DNA of 64,000 bases from Alistipes sp. dk3624 (GTDB lineage Bacteria > Bacteroidota > Bacteroidia > Bacteroidales > Rikenellaceae), in assembly GCF_009557455.1 (NCBI RefSeq), contig NZ_CP045651.1:1116001-1180000 (forward strand), in the 5' to 3' direction. Positions 9,268 through 18,517 of this stretch are shown piece after piece (the first letter of the stretch is position 1; each line of letters starts with the position of its first letter). Made by a program: the position numbers and the translations under genes. Below the pieces are notes generated by a model that saw only the letters and a list, made by a program, of their open reading frames with translations, did no database searches and had not been told where the DNA came from.

Positions 9268-11535
9268 TTACTCTGCGCGCAGCGTAATCGTGCTGGACGG
9301 TTCCCGCATGATCCTCTTCAACGTACGCGTAGCCCTGCGGTCGCTGCTTTCATGGATCTCGAACAGCATCAGGTGATCGAGACGCGTCCCGGGAATCATA
9401 TACCACTGGCGCCATCCGTGTGCGAGCCCGCTGCCGATCTCTTCCGCTTCGATCTTACCCGTCTTGCCCTGGTTATTCGGATCGTGGTTGTCGTGCCTCA
9501 GCGCGAAAGCGCTCACCACGTACAATTCCTTGCCGTTACCCAGGTTCGTCGCATGGTTCGCCCGCTTGAATTGCCTGCGCAGGAACTCCGTGCTTACCAG
9601 GTAATACTCATAGGTCAACGTAGTGTACACGTTCGGATCGTCATGGTACAACTGTACCGTACGGGTCGTCGTAGCCTCTTCGAGATCGATCGCGGTCACC
9701 TTGAAGCTCACCGTCTGCAATCCCGGTTTGGCCGGAGTGTAATAGTAGTATCCGCCGCCGTCGTCGCTGAACCCGGTCATGTCCGACGGAGCCAGGCTCG
9801 GCGTGTAAAACAACACGAGATCCTGCCGCGCGAACGCGTCTTCGGACATATAGAAGGTTATCAGCGCCTCCTGACCGATGCCGTATCCCACGCAGTTTTG
9901 CAGATAAGCGGAATGGTGTCCGTTGATCGATACGAGCGTCAGCGCAGGCCCGACATACGCGGTTTTGAAGATCGGGTTCTCGATAGTCACCAATTCGCCG
10001 CCATGATCCCTCGAATTCTGGAAATCGACGGTCTGCTGTCCCGCTCCGGTCGCCATATAAATATAGCTGATGCTGCCGTCCGGGTTCGATTCGATCTGCA
10101 GGCTGTTCCGGCTCGCATTGGTCGGCTCCAAATTCCGGGCCGTAATTACGCATCGCAGCGGGAAATAGGCGGCCGGAATATCATCGGAGATGTCGAACGT
10201 AAGCGTTTTCGAATCGCCTCTGCTGACGCCGGAAGGCATCCCCACCGGGTCGAACGTAAACTTCTCGCATGAAATGACGGTCACGATCCTCGACAGGGCG
10301 CCGGCGGAAATACGGATTTCCGCCTTTTTGAAACCGTCGTCGACGACCCGGACGTCGGCGTACACCTTACCCGAACCCCGGTCGACGTACAGGTTGCTCA
10401 GTATCCCTTCCTCGTCGGACAGCACCAGCGGGTTGCGGATATCGCCGTTGGTCACGACGTTGCTCTTCTCATACTTGACGTCGAGTTCGAGCCGCTGCGT
10501 CGCGGAACCGTCCCCCGGATTGGTAAGGATATTGACGATCGGATTGACCGTCAGCCGGTCGGAACCGTCCGATATCTCGGGAGATTCTTTGATGATCTCC
10601 GCGTAAATGTTGTTGATCGGCGGCGCGTCGATCGCGCTTTCAACGCTTCCGGAACCGATATTTCCCGGGATATAGTCCATGATCCTTATCCTGAAATGGG
10701 TATTGCGAACGATCGGATAAAGATTGAGTTCGCTGTCGATCAACTCGATTTTGTAATACTTTTTATAATCGCCGCCGGCGTGAAGTATCACGAAAGTCTC
10801 GTCATTGTAGCCGTTGTCGCTCTCGAACATGTATTTAGGCTCGAGATCCAGCGTCGTCGGTTTATCGGCGCACATGCCCGCATCGGCCGGAACGGTGGCC
10901 CGGTCGGCCGACCACTCGAACGGTTCCGCAATGCCCGGACTGAACGGAGCGATCGTTCCGCGGGTCGCATAGTTATAAAGCGCGAACCCTTCGACGGTAA
11001 ACTGCTCGCGTTGCCCCTGGGCCATCAGATCCAGCAGATTCTGGTCGATCTCTACGGTCACCTTGGCTTGGTTGCGCAGCAGCCTCACCTGCGGGGGAGC
11101 ATTGAAATTATCGACGGTCTTGCGGTCCCACAGCACCCAGGTATCCGATTCGAGATCCGGCACGAGGGTTCTCTCGTCTTTGCCGAGCGAGCCCCGCTCG
11201 TCGAACGCGCTCCAGTCGTAATTGGCTATGAAATGCACGATACGCGTACTGCCCGACACCTTCGCCTTGAACGTACCGCCCTGCAGGTCGGATGCGACCG
11301 AGCGGCCGAGGAACCGGCCGTCGGCATCGAATTGCAGTAGACTGATATCGTTTACCGTACTCTCGGCCGATTTGGTACGAACGACCGTATAATCGGGAAC
11401 CGAATAAGAAAATTCCAGATCGGCCTCCCCGCTTACCGGCATGGAAACCGGTTCCGTTTCGGACTTCATGCAGGAAGCGAGAACCGCGATCAGCAAAAAC
11501 GGCAGCGACAATTTATAAAATCTTGTTTTCATCAC
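9268..11535 (-). CDS. large fimbrial accessory/tip lipoprotein (DUF4906-like)
   Basis: A 755-residue lipoprotein: the signal peptide ends in a lipobox (VLASC). It has an N-terminal fimbrillin-like beta region (DISLLQFDADGRFLGR, then NQAKVTVEID...), central beta-sandwich repeats, and a C-terminal region rich in aromatic residues. Size, lipobox and position after the smaller fimbrillin-like genes suggest a minor or tip component, comparable in position to Mfa5-class proteins. The DUF4906 label is my best guess from overall pattern. Stop and start spacing (34 bp from the upstream gene) fits one transcript. Confidence 0.65.
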   Translation of the reverse strand: MMKTRFYKLSLPFLLIAVLASCMKSETEPVSMPVSGEADLEFSYSVPDYTVVRTKSAESTVNDISLLQFDADGRFLGRSVASDLQGGTFKAKVSGSTRIVHFIANYDWSAFDERGSLGKDERTLVPDLESDTWVLWDRKTVDNFNAPPQVRLLRNQAKVTVEIDQNLLDLMAQGQREQFTVEGFALYNYATRGTIAPFSPGIAEPFEWSADRATVPADAGMCADKPTTLDLEPKYMFESDNGYNDETFVILHAGGDYKKYYKIELIDSELNLYPIVRNTHFRIRIMDYIPGNIGSGSVESAIDAPPINNIYAEIIKESPEISDGSDRLTVNPIVNILTNPGDGSATQRLELDVKYEKSNVVTNGDIRNPLVLSDEEGILSNLYVDRGSGKVYADVRVVDDGFKKAEIRISAGALSRIVTVISCEKFTFDPVGMPSGVSRGDSKTLTFDISDDIPAAYFPLRCVITARNLEPTNASRNSLQIESNPDGSISYIYMATGAGQQTVDFQNSRDHGGELVTIENPIFKTAYVGPALTLVSINGHHSAYLQNCVGYGIGQEALITFYMSEDAFARQDLVLFYTPSLAPSDMTGFSDDGGGYYYYTPAKPGLQTVSFKVTAIDLEEATTTRTVQLYHDDPNVYTTLTYEYYLVSTEFLRRQFKRANHATNLGNGKELYVVSAFALRHDNHDPNNQGKTGKIEAEEIGSGLAHGWRQWYMIPGTRLDHLMLFEIHESSDRRATRTLKRIMREPSSTITLRAE

Positions 11536-11569
11536 TTTACCTTAATTATTTCATTTGTCGTTAAAAAGG

Positions 11570-13543
11570 CTACAACGGACGGTCTATATCCCTTACGCAT
11601 CGCACTTCCGCACTGCTGGCACTCTCCCCGTCGGTACCCCCGGACGGATTGAGGATACGGAACGCCGCATTGCTCGCCGGATCGGCCGTCCAGTAGCGGT
11701 GTCTGTCGGTAATGTCCTTGATTTCGCATTTGCTCACATTTTGCAGGACATCGAGCAACAGCATCTCGGCATAGGTCGGCATGCGCCAGTTTTTATAGGT
11801 CACTCCGTCCGTATCGGTCTCGGAGTAGTTCTTGCACCGGCTCACGGCGGCCCAGAAATCGACCCGATCGGTCGAAGACGACACTCTCGACGCGAACATG
11901 AAGTTCGGAGAGATCATCCACCGGTTACTCGCGGAAGGATCGGTATAACCGTTCTTATCCAGAGCGGGATAGCCTACCTGGCAATAACCGTACGCCATTT
12001 CCTGGCGGCCGTCGTTCACCGGATTGTAAGGATGGGGACCGGTATACAGTTTTCCGGTCAGCTCCTGGTAATACCCGCGGATGTGGGCGTCTCCCCAACT
12101 GCCCCTGGTCGGAACGTCGGGCATCGGAATCGTTCGCAGGTCGGCCTGTTTGATATTGACCGTATACATGTTTCGGTTTTTGTTCCCGTCCACGTCCTGC
12201 GACAAGATATGGCCGATCCAGATCGGCGGATACTGCGTAACCCGGACGCTCTGGACGATGTGGTCGCCGTTCTCCACGTCGAACGTAATCACCCTCGGAA
12301 CGAAATTGTCCGGAATCGGGCTGTAAATCGTAATCGCCCCGTTGTGCACGAACGGATCGCGCGTAACGCTCACCCCCGTCGAGGAAACCTCGGCGCCTTC
12401 GACGAAAACTTTCAGGTTCCGCACCTCCACATTGTCCGAAGAGGATTGGAATCCCGTAACATAGGTATCTATGTTGTTCATCACGATGTCCTGCTCGTCG
12501 ATGTAGAGGTACATGATGTTTTTGATCCACACTTCGATGTTATTGGTCGTCCAGTCCACCACCTGATAATCAACGTTTTCCAACAGGACGGCTTCCGGAG
12601 CGCTGGCTCCCCCGTCGCCGTCGATATGCGCCTTAATATTGTAAATGTAGTTGCGGCGGAGTTTGTAAAGGTGAGCCGGGTCGCCCCCGTCGGCCGAAAG
12701 GCGGTAGTTCACGGGAATCTTGTAATAGCTGCTTTCCGTCGCGGACGCCTTCTTTATAGGCACGTTCAGGTAGATGAAAGTCTCATCGGCCACCGCGGCG
12801 TTCCAGTCGTTGGCATACGAATAAAGGATGATCTGGTTCGGCTCGCCCGACACCAGGTCGGCGCCCGTATAGGATGCGGTAGTCGCCAGCGCGGGCGTAT
12901 GAACGTCCCCGGTTTCCAGCACCCTGGCGTCGGACGCGTAGTTGACCAGTTTTTTGGTCACCTGTCCCGCCGGCTGGTAATCGGCGCCGTAACTGAGGTT
13001 CACCCGGATCTTGGCAACGCCCCTTTTGAGCGACACGTCGATGTTCTTATTGGCTTTCGTACCGTCGTTGAGTACCGTCGCGATCGACTTACCGTCCATC
13101 AGCAGATCGGTCTGCACCGCATCGGGATTCAGAGCCTGAGCAACGACCGCCGCTTTCAGCTCCGCGAGGGACATCGCCCCTGCGGCGGCCGTACCCGCAT
13201 TCGCCACGACATAAACCGAATACCCGGTATTTTCCGCGAATGCGCTCCGGTTCTTCGAAATGCCGTACCGGGTCATTCCGTCGACCGGCACGATGCGTTG
13301 GTAATGGGCGCAGGCGTCTTCTCCCTCTTTGTAGATAAATACGTCGAGGGTCGAAATCTTATTTTCGTTCAGCGCCTTCTCTCCGTCTTCGGTCGCCTTC
13401 GTCCCCCCCTCTACCGGCAGCAAGACCTGAAGCGTCAGGTTATTGCCGTCCGGGGCGGAGCCGTCCGGATCTTTCTGGCACGATGCGGCGAAGAGCAGGA
13501 CGGCCAGCGAAAAGATCGATCGTATGATATGCTTTGAAATCAT
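11570..13543 (-). CDS. fimbrillin-like lipoprotein with Fib-succ/Lcl-type C-terminus
   Basis: A 657-residue lipoprotein (lipobox AASC). The N-terminal half has fimbrillin traits: KATEDG after the lipidation site, STLDVFIYKEGED, a long beta-rich region, and the basic RRNYIYNIKAHIDG strand that precedes the second domain in these proteins. The last 90 residues (NWRMPTYAEMLLLDVL, RYWTAD, VRCVRDI) match the small C-terminal domain seen in many Bacteroidetes surface proteins. It is probably an accessory or tip subunit that may bind a ligand. It lies 7 bp downstream of the next fimbrillin-like gene. Confidence 0.7.
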   Translation of the reverse strand: MISKHIIRSIFSLAVLLFAASCQKDPDGSAPDGNNLTLQVLLPVEGGTKATEDGEKALNENKISTLDVFIYKEGEDACAHYQRIVPVDGMTRYGISKNRSAFAENTGYSVYVVANAGTAAAGAMSLAELKAAVVAQALNPDAVQTDLLMDGKSIATVLNDGTKANKNIDVSLKRGVAKIRVNLSYGADYQPAGQVTKKLVNYASDARVLETGDVHTPALATTASYTGADLVSGEPNQIILYSYANDWNAAVADETFIYLNVPIKKASATESSYYKIPVNYRLSADGGDPAHLYKLRRNYIYNIKAHIDGDGGASAPEAVLLENVDYQVVDWTTNNIEVWIKNIMYLYIDEQDIVMNNIDTYVTGFQSSSDNVEVRNLKVFVEGAEVSSTGVSVTRDPFVHNGAITIYSPIPDNFVPRVITFDVENGDHIVQSVRVTQYPPIWIGHILSQDVDGNKNRNMYTVNIKQADLRTIPMPDVPTRGSWGDAHIRGYYQELTGKLYTGPHPYNPVNDGRQEMAYGYCQVGYPALDKNGYTDPSASNRWMISPNFMFASRVSSSTDRVDFWAAVSRCKNYSETDTDGVTYKNWRMPTYAEMLLLDVLQNVSKCEIKDITDRHRYWTADPASNAAFRILNPSGGTDGESASSAEVRCVRDIDRPL

Positions 13544-13550
13544 GACTCTA

Positions 13551-14960
13551 TTATTGTATTTGTTTGATCAGAATGTCGGTTTCGGTTCCCGGGTATTTCC
13601 GGCCTTCGGCAAAGCTGCCTCCCGCGTTATCGGGATTGATCTTCGCTTTTTTACCGTCGATCGAGATATAGAACTGCGTCTCGCGTTCGACGTTCGGGGT
13701 AAAACTCTTGGCCGGCACGATCCGTACCGAGTAGGAATCGGCCCGGGTTATCCCCTGCGAAACGTAGCCGCCTTCGGACAGCAGCTTGAAATCGTGCCCG
13801 TTGGTCAGGTTGGCCGCCCATACCGCTCCGTCGGGAGCCGTGAGCTTAAAATCGTAGGTAGCCGGGGCGGACTGCGAAACCTGTCCGTAATTCGCTCCGT
13901 AATCCACTCCCGAAAAGGCGAACGCGAGTTCGTCGTAAGTAATCGAAGAAAGCTCCGTGTCCCATTTCAGGACGTCCACGCGCAGGAACAACAGGTCGTT
14001 CGGCGCTCCGACAACCGCTTTGACCCGGTAAATCCGGTTGCGTTCCAAGTCGTAAAATCCCGCGGTATTCTTCAGATCGCCGCGATAAGTTACCGGGGCC
14101 CCGTTGACTTTCACATTCACCAACAGGTACGGGGTAGACGCGTCGTCCGGCGCGGCTCCCGACGGATCTTCTTCGCCGGAAATATTCTGATAACTGTAAA
14201 ACGACTTTTCGGCGTCGGACGGTTTCAGCGCCGCATAGTCCGCATCGTCCGGAACCACGTCGAGGTATCCCGCCGTAGCGGGCGTATAGGTCTCCGTCCG
14301 GCGAATATCGCCTCCCGGCATCGCCTTGCTCTGATACTGAACGTTGCTGCGAACGACCTGGTTACGGAATTCGATCGAGGTCAGTTCCACGAGGTCGTCC
14401 GTCAATTCCGCCGACTTGAAAACATGCATGTCGACGCGTCCGACGAGTCTCTCCATTTCGACCGAAGCGTTGACGGCAGTTCCCGACATCGTCGTCGCCG
14501 TTTTGCCGATCATTGCGATGTCATCCGCCGAGAAAGACGAGGAAACTATTTCCAGCGCATCGAGCGTCGATTTGGGCGTATTCTCGTCGATGGTCACCGC
14601 CTGTCCGTTCGCCGTAAAGTTTTTTCCGGCATAGTTGGCGACGGCATAGATCGCTTTCTTGTCTTTGGTCACCCGGACCGACCGGACATAGCTGTTCGCA
14701 GCCGATTCCGGCGTAAAATCCGTTACCAACTCGGAAAATTCCAGATCGCCGTTGTCATGGTTGAATATGTACACGGCCAGACTGGTAAATTCGTCTTCGC
14801 CGGTGAGGGCGAGATCGCCGTTTCCGTTGCGGGTAAGAAGGGACAATGCCAGGCTGGCGTCCATTCCCGCCGGATCGTCCCCGGCGGTCTTGCTGCACGA
14901 CAGCATCTGCACGGAGACGGCGAACAACAGAATGATTCTGGCTATCTTATACTTTTGCAT
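13551..14960 (-). CDS. fimbrillin-like accessory lipoprotein
   Basis: A 469-residue lipoprotein (lipobox QMLSC). It shows the fimbrillin pattern: TSLAVYIFNHDNGDL in the first strand, AIYAVANYAGKNF, ERLVGRVDMHVFKSAEL, and later RNRIYRVKAVVGAPNDLLFLRVDVLKWD. These strands and spacing match the two-domain fold of FimA/Mfa1-superfamily subunits, which polymerise by strand exchange after removal of an N-terminal segment. It is larger than a usual stalk subunit and follows the anchor gene by 6 bp, so I see it as an accessory subunit comparable to Mfa3/Mfa4. Confidence 0.7.
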   Translation of the reverse strand: MQKYKIARIILLFAVSVQMLSCSKTAGDDPAGMDASLALSLLTRNGNGDLALTGEDEFTSLAVYIFNHDNGDLEFSELVTDFTPESAANSYVRSVRVTKDKKAIYAVANYAGKNFTANGQAVTIDENTPKSTLDALEIVSSSFSADDIAMIGKTATTMSGTAVNASVEMERLVGRVDMHVFKSAELTDDLVELTSIEFRNQVVRSNVQYQSKAMPGGDIRRTETYTPATAGYLDVVPDDADYAALKPSDAEKSFYSYQNISGEEDPSGAAPDDASTPYLLVNVKVNGAPVTYRGDLKNTAGFYDLERNRIYRVKAVVGAPNDLLFLRVDVLKWDTELSSITYDELAFAFSGVDYGANYGQVSQSAPATYDFKLTAPDGAVWAANLTNGHDFKLLSEGGYVSQGITRADSYSVRIVPAKSFTPNVERETQFYISIDGKKAKINPDNAGGSFAEGRKYPGTETDILIKQIQ

Positions 14961-14966
14961 GGATTC

Positions 14967-15863
14967 CTATTTTTGTATCGGATCGATGTCCTCTTCCTCC
15001 CAGGGAGCGACTTCTACCGAAGTATTGTTAAACCGGAAGCGTATGGCTATTTCCGCCTCGTCCTTGTCTTCGACGGAGATAGCGTGCTCGTTCATAAAAT
15101 CCGCCAGTTCGACGGTTTTATAGCAAATCTCGCCGCCGCTGTTCGACAGTTTTAGCCGTATGTCGTTATCGTTCAAAAAACGAAAGGCGTTTACGCGTGC
15201 AACGTAGTCCCCCGTTTCCGCATCGTATGCGAGCTGAGCGCGGTAAACGCTTTTCAGAGCCGAGGCGCTCGCTCCGTCGAAACCCATCTGCGGATGCAGG
15301 TTCACGATATCCACCTCGATCGGCGCCGTTGCGCGGGTGGCGGGCGCCGCCGCCCCCGTAACATGCACGTGCAGCGGAATGTGTGCCTGATCGAACAGCA
15401 ATTCTTCGTCCCTGAACTGACTTTGCACGACCGTTATCTTTTTGGTCGCGAAGTACACCCGGTCGTTTTCATGGTGTATAATGGGATCTCCCGCATAGTA
15501 CGCGGCCGATCCCAGCACGGCCTTCGACAGTTGCTCGGCATCGTGTATTTCCGTCCCGTCGGTCAGGTTCGTCCATGCCACCAGGGAGTAATTTCCATCG
15601 GGCAGATTCAGGTTCACACCCTTGTGTGCCTGTAAGTCGGCGCCGCTTTTGGTGCGCCTCGCGACCAGGTTTCCGTCGCTGTCGTAGACGAACAGGGTCA
15701 CGTTGTCCGATTTTTCGAGGAAGCGGCATTGTCCCGGAACGTCGCCGTAATAGTAAAACGATATCCGCGTACGCTCGCAGTCCAATCCGGAGCCGTCGTC
15801 ACGGATACACCCCGATAGTGCAAAAACCCAAAACAGGACAATTATGTAATTGTATCCTTTCAT
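14967..15863 (-). CDS. FimB/Mfa2-family fimbrial anchor lipoprotein
   Basis: A 298-residue lipoprotein (lipobox ALSGC). The first 60 residues are diagnostic of the FimB/Mfa2 family: a Cys near the start of the mature chain (LDCERTRISFYYYGD), then DNVTLFVYDSDGNLVARR, then GNYSLVAWTNL. Members of this family cap the base of the fimbria, anchor it in the outer membrane and limit its length. It is the second gene of the operon, separated from the fimbrillin gene by a terminator-like hairpin, so it should be made in smaller amounts than the stalk subunit. Confidence 0.88.
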   Translation of the reverse strand: MKGYNYIIVLFWVFALSGCIRDDGSGLDCERTRISFYYYGDVPGQCRFLEKSDNVTLFVYDSDGNLVARRTKSGADLQAHKGVNLNLPDGNYSLVAWTNLTDGTEIHDAEQLSKAVLGSAAYYAGDPIIHHENDRVYFATKKITVVQSQFRDEELLFDQAHIPLHVHVTGAAAPATRATAPIEVDIVNLHPQMGFDGASASALKSVYRAQLAYDAETGDYVARVNAFRFLNDNDIRLKLSNSGGEICYKTVELADFMNEHAISVEDKDEAEIAIRFRFNNTSVEVAPWEEEDIDPIQK

Positions 15864-15895
15864 TTCACTCGGTCGATTAGCTGTATCTTTTTCGT

Positions 15896-15923
15896 AAAAA
15901 GGGGGGAGGCCCGTCCTCCCCCC
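15896..15923 (-). terminator. internal terminator after the major fimbrillin gene
   Basis: On the minus strand a 9-bp G/C stem (GGGGGGAGG/CCTCCCCCC) with a 5-nt loop is followed by TTTTT. It lies in the 79-bp gap between the first and second operon genes. Partial read-through would give much fimbrillin and little anchor. Confidence 0.75.
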
Positions 15924-15942
15924 GCATTCAATTAAAGGATTA

Positions 15943-17172
15943 CTACAACTGCTGGAACTCGGGATCGATGTTCTCTTCCTGCCAGTCGGCGATAGTAATG
16001 GTAAGGGTGATGTTATACGCGACCGGATTGAGATCGGTGTGCATGAACTGAGGTTTGATCTCGATGTTCACATTGTAGATCTTACCCGCTTCGAACGTTA
16101 CGTTCCCCGAGGCGGTCGTATAATTCACCACGTTGGCAAACTTGGACAGCGGCAGCAATCTCGGATTGTAGGCGTCTTCGTCGTCGCTCGTAATGTCGGT
16201 AGCCGATACATTGGCCAGGCTGAAGTGCAGATACGGAGTCTGTCCGGGGAAGAAGTTGAACGCGAAACACTTCTTGGCGTCGGGATCGGTCGGATCGTTG
16301 AATTCGTCCAGGTCGTAAGCCGCATACGCGCCGGAGCTCCACTGGTTATAGCTTGCATAGGTCGCTTCGTCCGTTTGGGCGGCGTCCGAGCCGAAAAGCC
16401 ATTTACCCTCGGTCGCTCTTTCGAAAGCGGTCGTATTGGTCATCAGCGACGCAGCCACGGCTGCTCCGTTGTATTGCTTGTAGAAGTTGTTGAAGTAAAC
16501 TCCCAGCAGATCGCCGGTCAGACCTTCCCACTCTACGAGAGCCGATTTTCCGTTGGAAGTGTTGGTCACCGTTTCGCTTCCGCTCTCGACGAAGGATACC
16601 TTTTTAACCTGGATACGGGCCATCACCGATTTGATCGTAACGGTGCCGGTAAACGTATACACGTTCTCGTCGTTCACATTCTCTACGTTCACGTCGAATG
16701 CCGACAGCGCCCCTGTCCCGGCAAAAAGCACTTTGGAACCTTGTTGCTGGCTGTAAGCGGCCGCAACGGTCACTTTGTCGCCCACCCCGCCGGTAACGTA
16801 AGTTTCCGATCCTTTTTTATAATTGCCGTAAACGGCCAGGTCGGAGGCTTCGGTTCCCACATTCGGAATGAGGAGTCCCACATCGGTCAGCTTGTCCCAA
16901 TCCGAATCGGCTGTCAGGTCTTTGTCGACCTCTACTTTTTTCAAAATCGTACCCGCCGAGTTCGTTACGAAAATGGCGATGTTGTCTACGTCGGCCGTCT
17001 TCGAAAGCGGATCCACCGGGCCGGCCGCTTTCGTCTGGACGCCGCCCATGGAGATTACGACGTGCTTCTCTCCGGCGGGAGCGGACGGGCCGCCCGGGTC
17101 GGTGTCTTTGGAACACGAGGCAAGTATGCCTAAACTCAAAAACGCTGCAAAAAAATAATTGAATGTTTTCAT
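15943..17172 (-). CDS. major fimbrillin (FimA/Mfa1-like stalk subunit)
   Basis: A 409-residue lipoprotein precursor (MKTFNYFFAAFLSLGILASC). It has the typical mature start (HVVISMGGVQTKAAG), the strand VDNIAIFVTNSAGTILKK, the core motif VMARIQVKKVSFVESG, and a C-terminal domain ending in NITLTITIADWQEENIDPEF, close to the strand-exchange C-terminus of fimbrillins. I chose the ATG at 17172 because the signal peptide starts there; the longer frame from 17238 adds a non-signal extension. First gene of a seven-gene operon, and followed by an internal terminator, consistent with the highest expression. Confidence 0.87.
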   Translation of the reverse strand: MKTFNYFFAAFLSLGILASCSKDTDPGGPSAPAGEKHVVISMGGVQTKAAGPVDPLSKTADVDNIAIFVTNSAGTILKKVEVDKDLTADSDWDKLTDVGLLIPNVGTEASDLAVYGNYKKGSETYVTGGVGDKVTVAAAYSQQQGSKVLFAGTGALSAFDVNVENVNDENVYTFTGTVTIKSVMARIQVKKVSFVESGSETVTNTSNGKSALVEWEGLTGDLLGVYFNNFYKQYNGAAVAASLMTNTTAFERATEGKWLFGSDAAQTDEATYASYNQWSSGAYAAYDLDEFNDPTDPDAKKCFAFNFFPGQTPYLHFSLANVSATDITSDDEDAYNPRLLPLSKFANVVNYTTASGNVTFEAGKIYNVNIEIKPQFMHTDLNPVAYNITLTITIADWQEENIDPEFQQL

Positions 17173-17695
17173 GATAAAAAGTAAATTAATTAGAGTTTCA
17201 CACAATCGGTTATTTCGGTCGAAAATCAAACATCGCAATCACGGTCGTCGAATCGGCAGTTCCGACATATGTCCGGATGTTTCAAGTTCGGTTTCATGTC
17301 CGATCAATTTTTCATACACTCATAATACAACCATTCGGGGGCAATATATAGATACGTTTACGCCTTTTTATCAACCAATTACGCAACAAAACCGATTCTC
17401 AAACTCCGATTCCGAAACAATTTTCCGAGACCGTTTTCGCCGTTTCGAAATGCGAAAACGACAAGGCCGCGATCTACCGTTTATCATGTCCGCCGAAACG
17501 CATATCGCAACTCCCGTCCGGCAGAACGGTCGGACGGGAACGGCTCGGATACGCAGAAAAAGAAACCGGAATACAGCGGGATCGCAACCCCGCCGTTTTA
17601 CGGCCGGACGCGGGGAAGCATGACCGCACGAATTTCAAAATGTTAATTATTATTACCATATTTGCGGAATAAATATAAAATCACCTATCGCAGGA
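17173..17695. promoter_or_regulatory. divergent control region between fimbrial operon and ECF sigma gene
   Basis: About 520 bp with no convincing gene. It holds two inverted repeats. The first, at 17432-17460, has perfect 9-bp arms (CGTTTTCGC/GCGAAAACG) around an inner TTTCGAAA palindrome. The second, at 17513-17538, has perfect 8-bp arms (CCCGTCCG/CGGACGGG) with a 10-nt loop. I found no exact TAnnTTTG box pointing toward the fimbrial operon, which may mean an alternative sigma factor or an activator. I saw no long inverted repeats of the kind that flank phase-variable promoters. Confidence 0.5.
17657..17664 (+). promoter_or_regulatory. possible -7 box for the ECF sigma gene
   Basis: CATATTTG matches TAnnTTTG at all but the first fixed base. 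It lies 32 bp upstream of the ATG. No good -33 box is visible, so this is a weak call. Confidence 0.3.
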
Positions 17696-18298
17696 ATGAA
17701 TAAAGATTTAACCTGGAACGCCTCTGATAATAAAGATCGGGAATCGACCGAACGAACATCCCGCGAAAACGGGCCCGTTACGGTGGAACTGCTCGAAGCG
17801 CTCCGCGACGGGGATCACGAGGCCTACAAGACCGTATACCTGCATTACCGGGGCCCGATCGAGAACTTTCTATATAAATTGTTGCGCTCCCGCGAAGAAG
17901 CCGAGGAAATCGCGCAGCACGTATTTATGACCCTGTGGGAGAGGCGGGCCGAGTTGGACCCTTCCAAAAATATCCGTACCCTACTCTATACGATCGCACG
18001 GAATGCGGTGGTCAATTTGTTCAAACGCCAGCGGGTTTTCGAGAAATACCAGAAAATGCAGGACCCCGGCGAACAGGATCTTCTGACAGGCGAAGACCTG
18101 TTGATCGCGCAGGAAAAAGAACTACTCATAGAGCTGGCCGTCAAGAACATGCCTCCGATGCGCCGGAAAATATTCGAAATGAGCCGGCAGCAGAACCTCT
18201 CGCACGAAGAGATCGCGCAGCACCTTGATACGTCCAAACACAATGTCGCGAACCACCTGTCGCAAGCCCTGAAAAAAATCAAGCGCACGCTCAAATAG
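17696..18298 (+). CDS. ECF-type RNA polymerase sigma-70 factor
   Basis: A 200-residue sigma factor. Region 2 spans about 35-105 (DHEAYKTVYLHYRGPIENFLYKLLRSREEAEEIAQHVFMTLWERR). Region 4 spans about 145-198 (MPPMRRKIFEMSRQQNLSHEEIAQHLDTSKHNVANHLSQALKKIK). The gene is followed by a FecR-type anti-sigma gene, as in Bacteroidetes surface-sensing modules. Unlike most of these, no SusC/TonB receptor gene follows. The fimbrial operon starts divergently 523 bp away, so its promoter is a plausible target; that is inference from position. Confidence 0.9.
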   Translation: MNKDLTWNASDNKDRESTERTSRENGPVTVELLEALRDGDHEAYKTVYLHYRGPIENFLYKLLRSREEAEEIAQHVFMTLWERRAELDPSKNIRTLLYTIARNAVVNLFKRQRVFEKYQKMQDPGEQDLLTGEDLLIAQEKELLIELAVKNMPPMRRKIFEMSRQQNLSHEEIAQHLDTSKHNVANHLSQALKKIKRTLK

Positions 18299-18380
18299 TC
18301 AATTCCCGCCGCAACCGGCCGGGGATCGCCCCATGCATCGTAAAAACCAGAACAACGCGCCGTTCGGATGAATCCGATTC

Positions 18381-18388
18381 TACTTTTG
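18381..18388 (+). promoter_or_regulatory. -7 box for the fecR gene
   Basis: TACTTTTG is an exact TAnnTTTG match, 129 bp upstream of the FecR start and downstream of the sigma gene stop. It would allow the anti-sigma factor to be made separately from the sigma factor. Confidence 0.45.
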
Positions 18389-18517
18389 TATAAAACAGCT
18401 CTTTGATTGTATTATAATCATAACGGTCGTACGCTCCGTCCGGCAATACCCGTTCCGCAATACGATTTCAAAAAATAATTCAAATAGATACTCCAGCATA
18501 TCCGAACGACTGTATTT

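Noticed and set aside
11555-13537. 660-codon plus-strand frame opposite a fimbrial gene
   Set aside because: The minus strand has a lipobox and fimbrillin strands; the plus frame has no family features.
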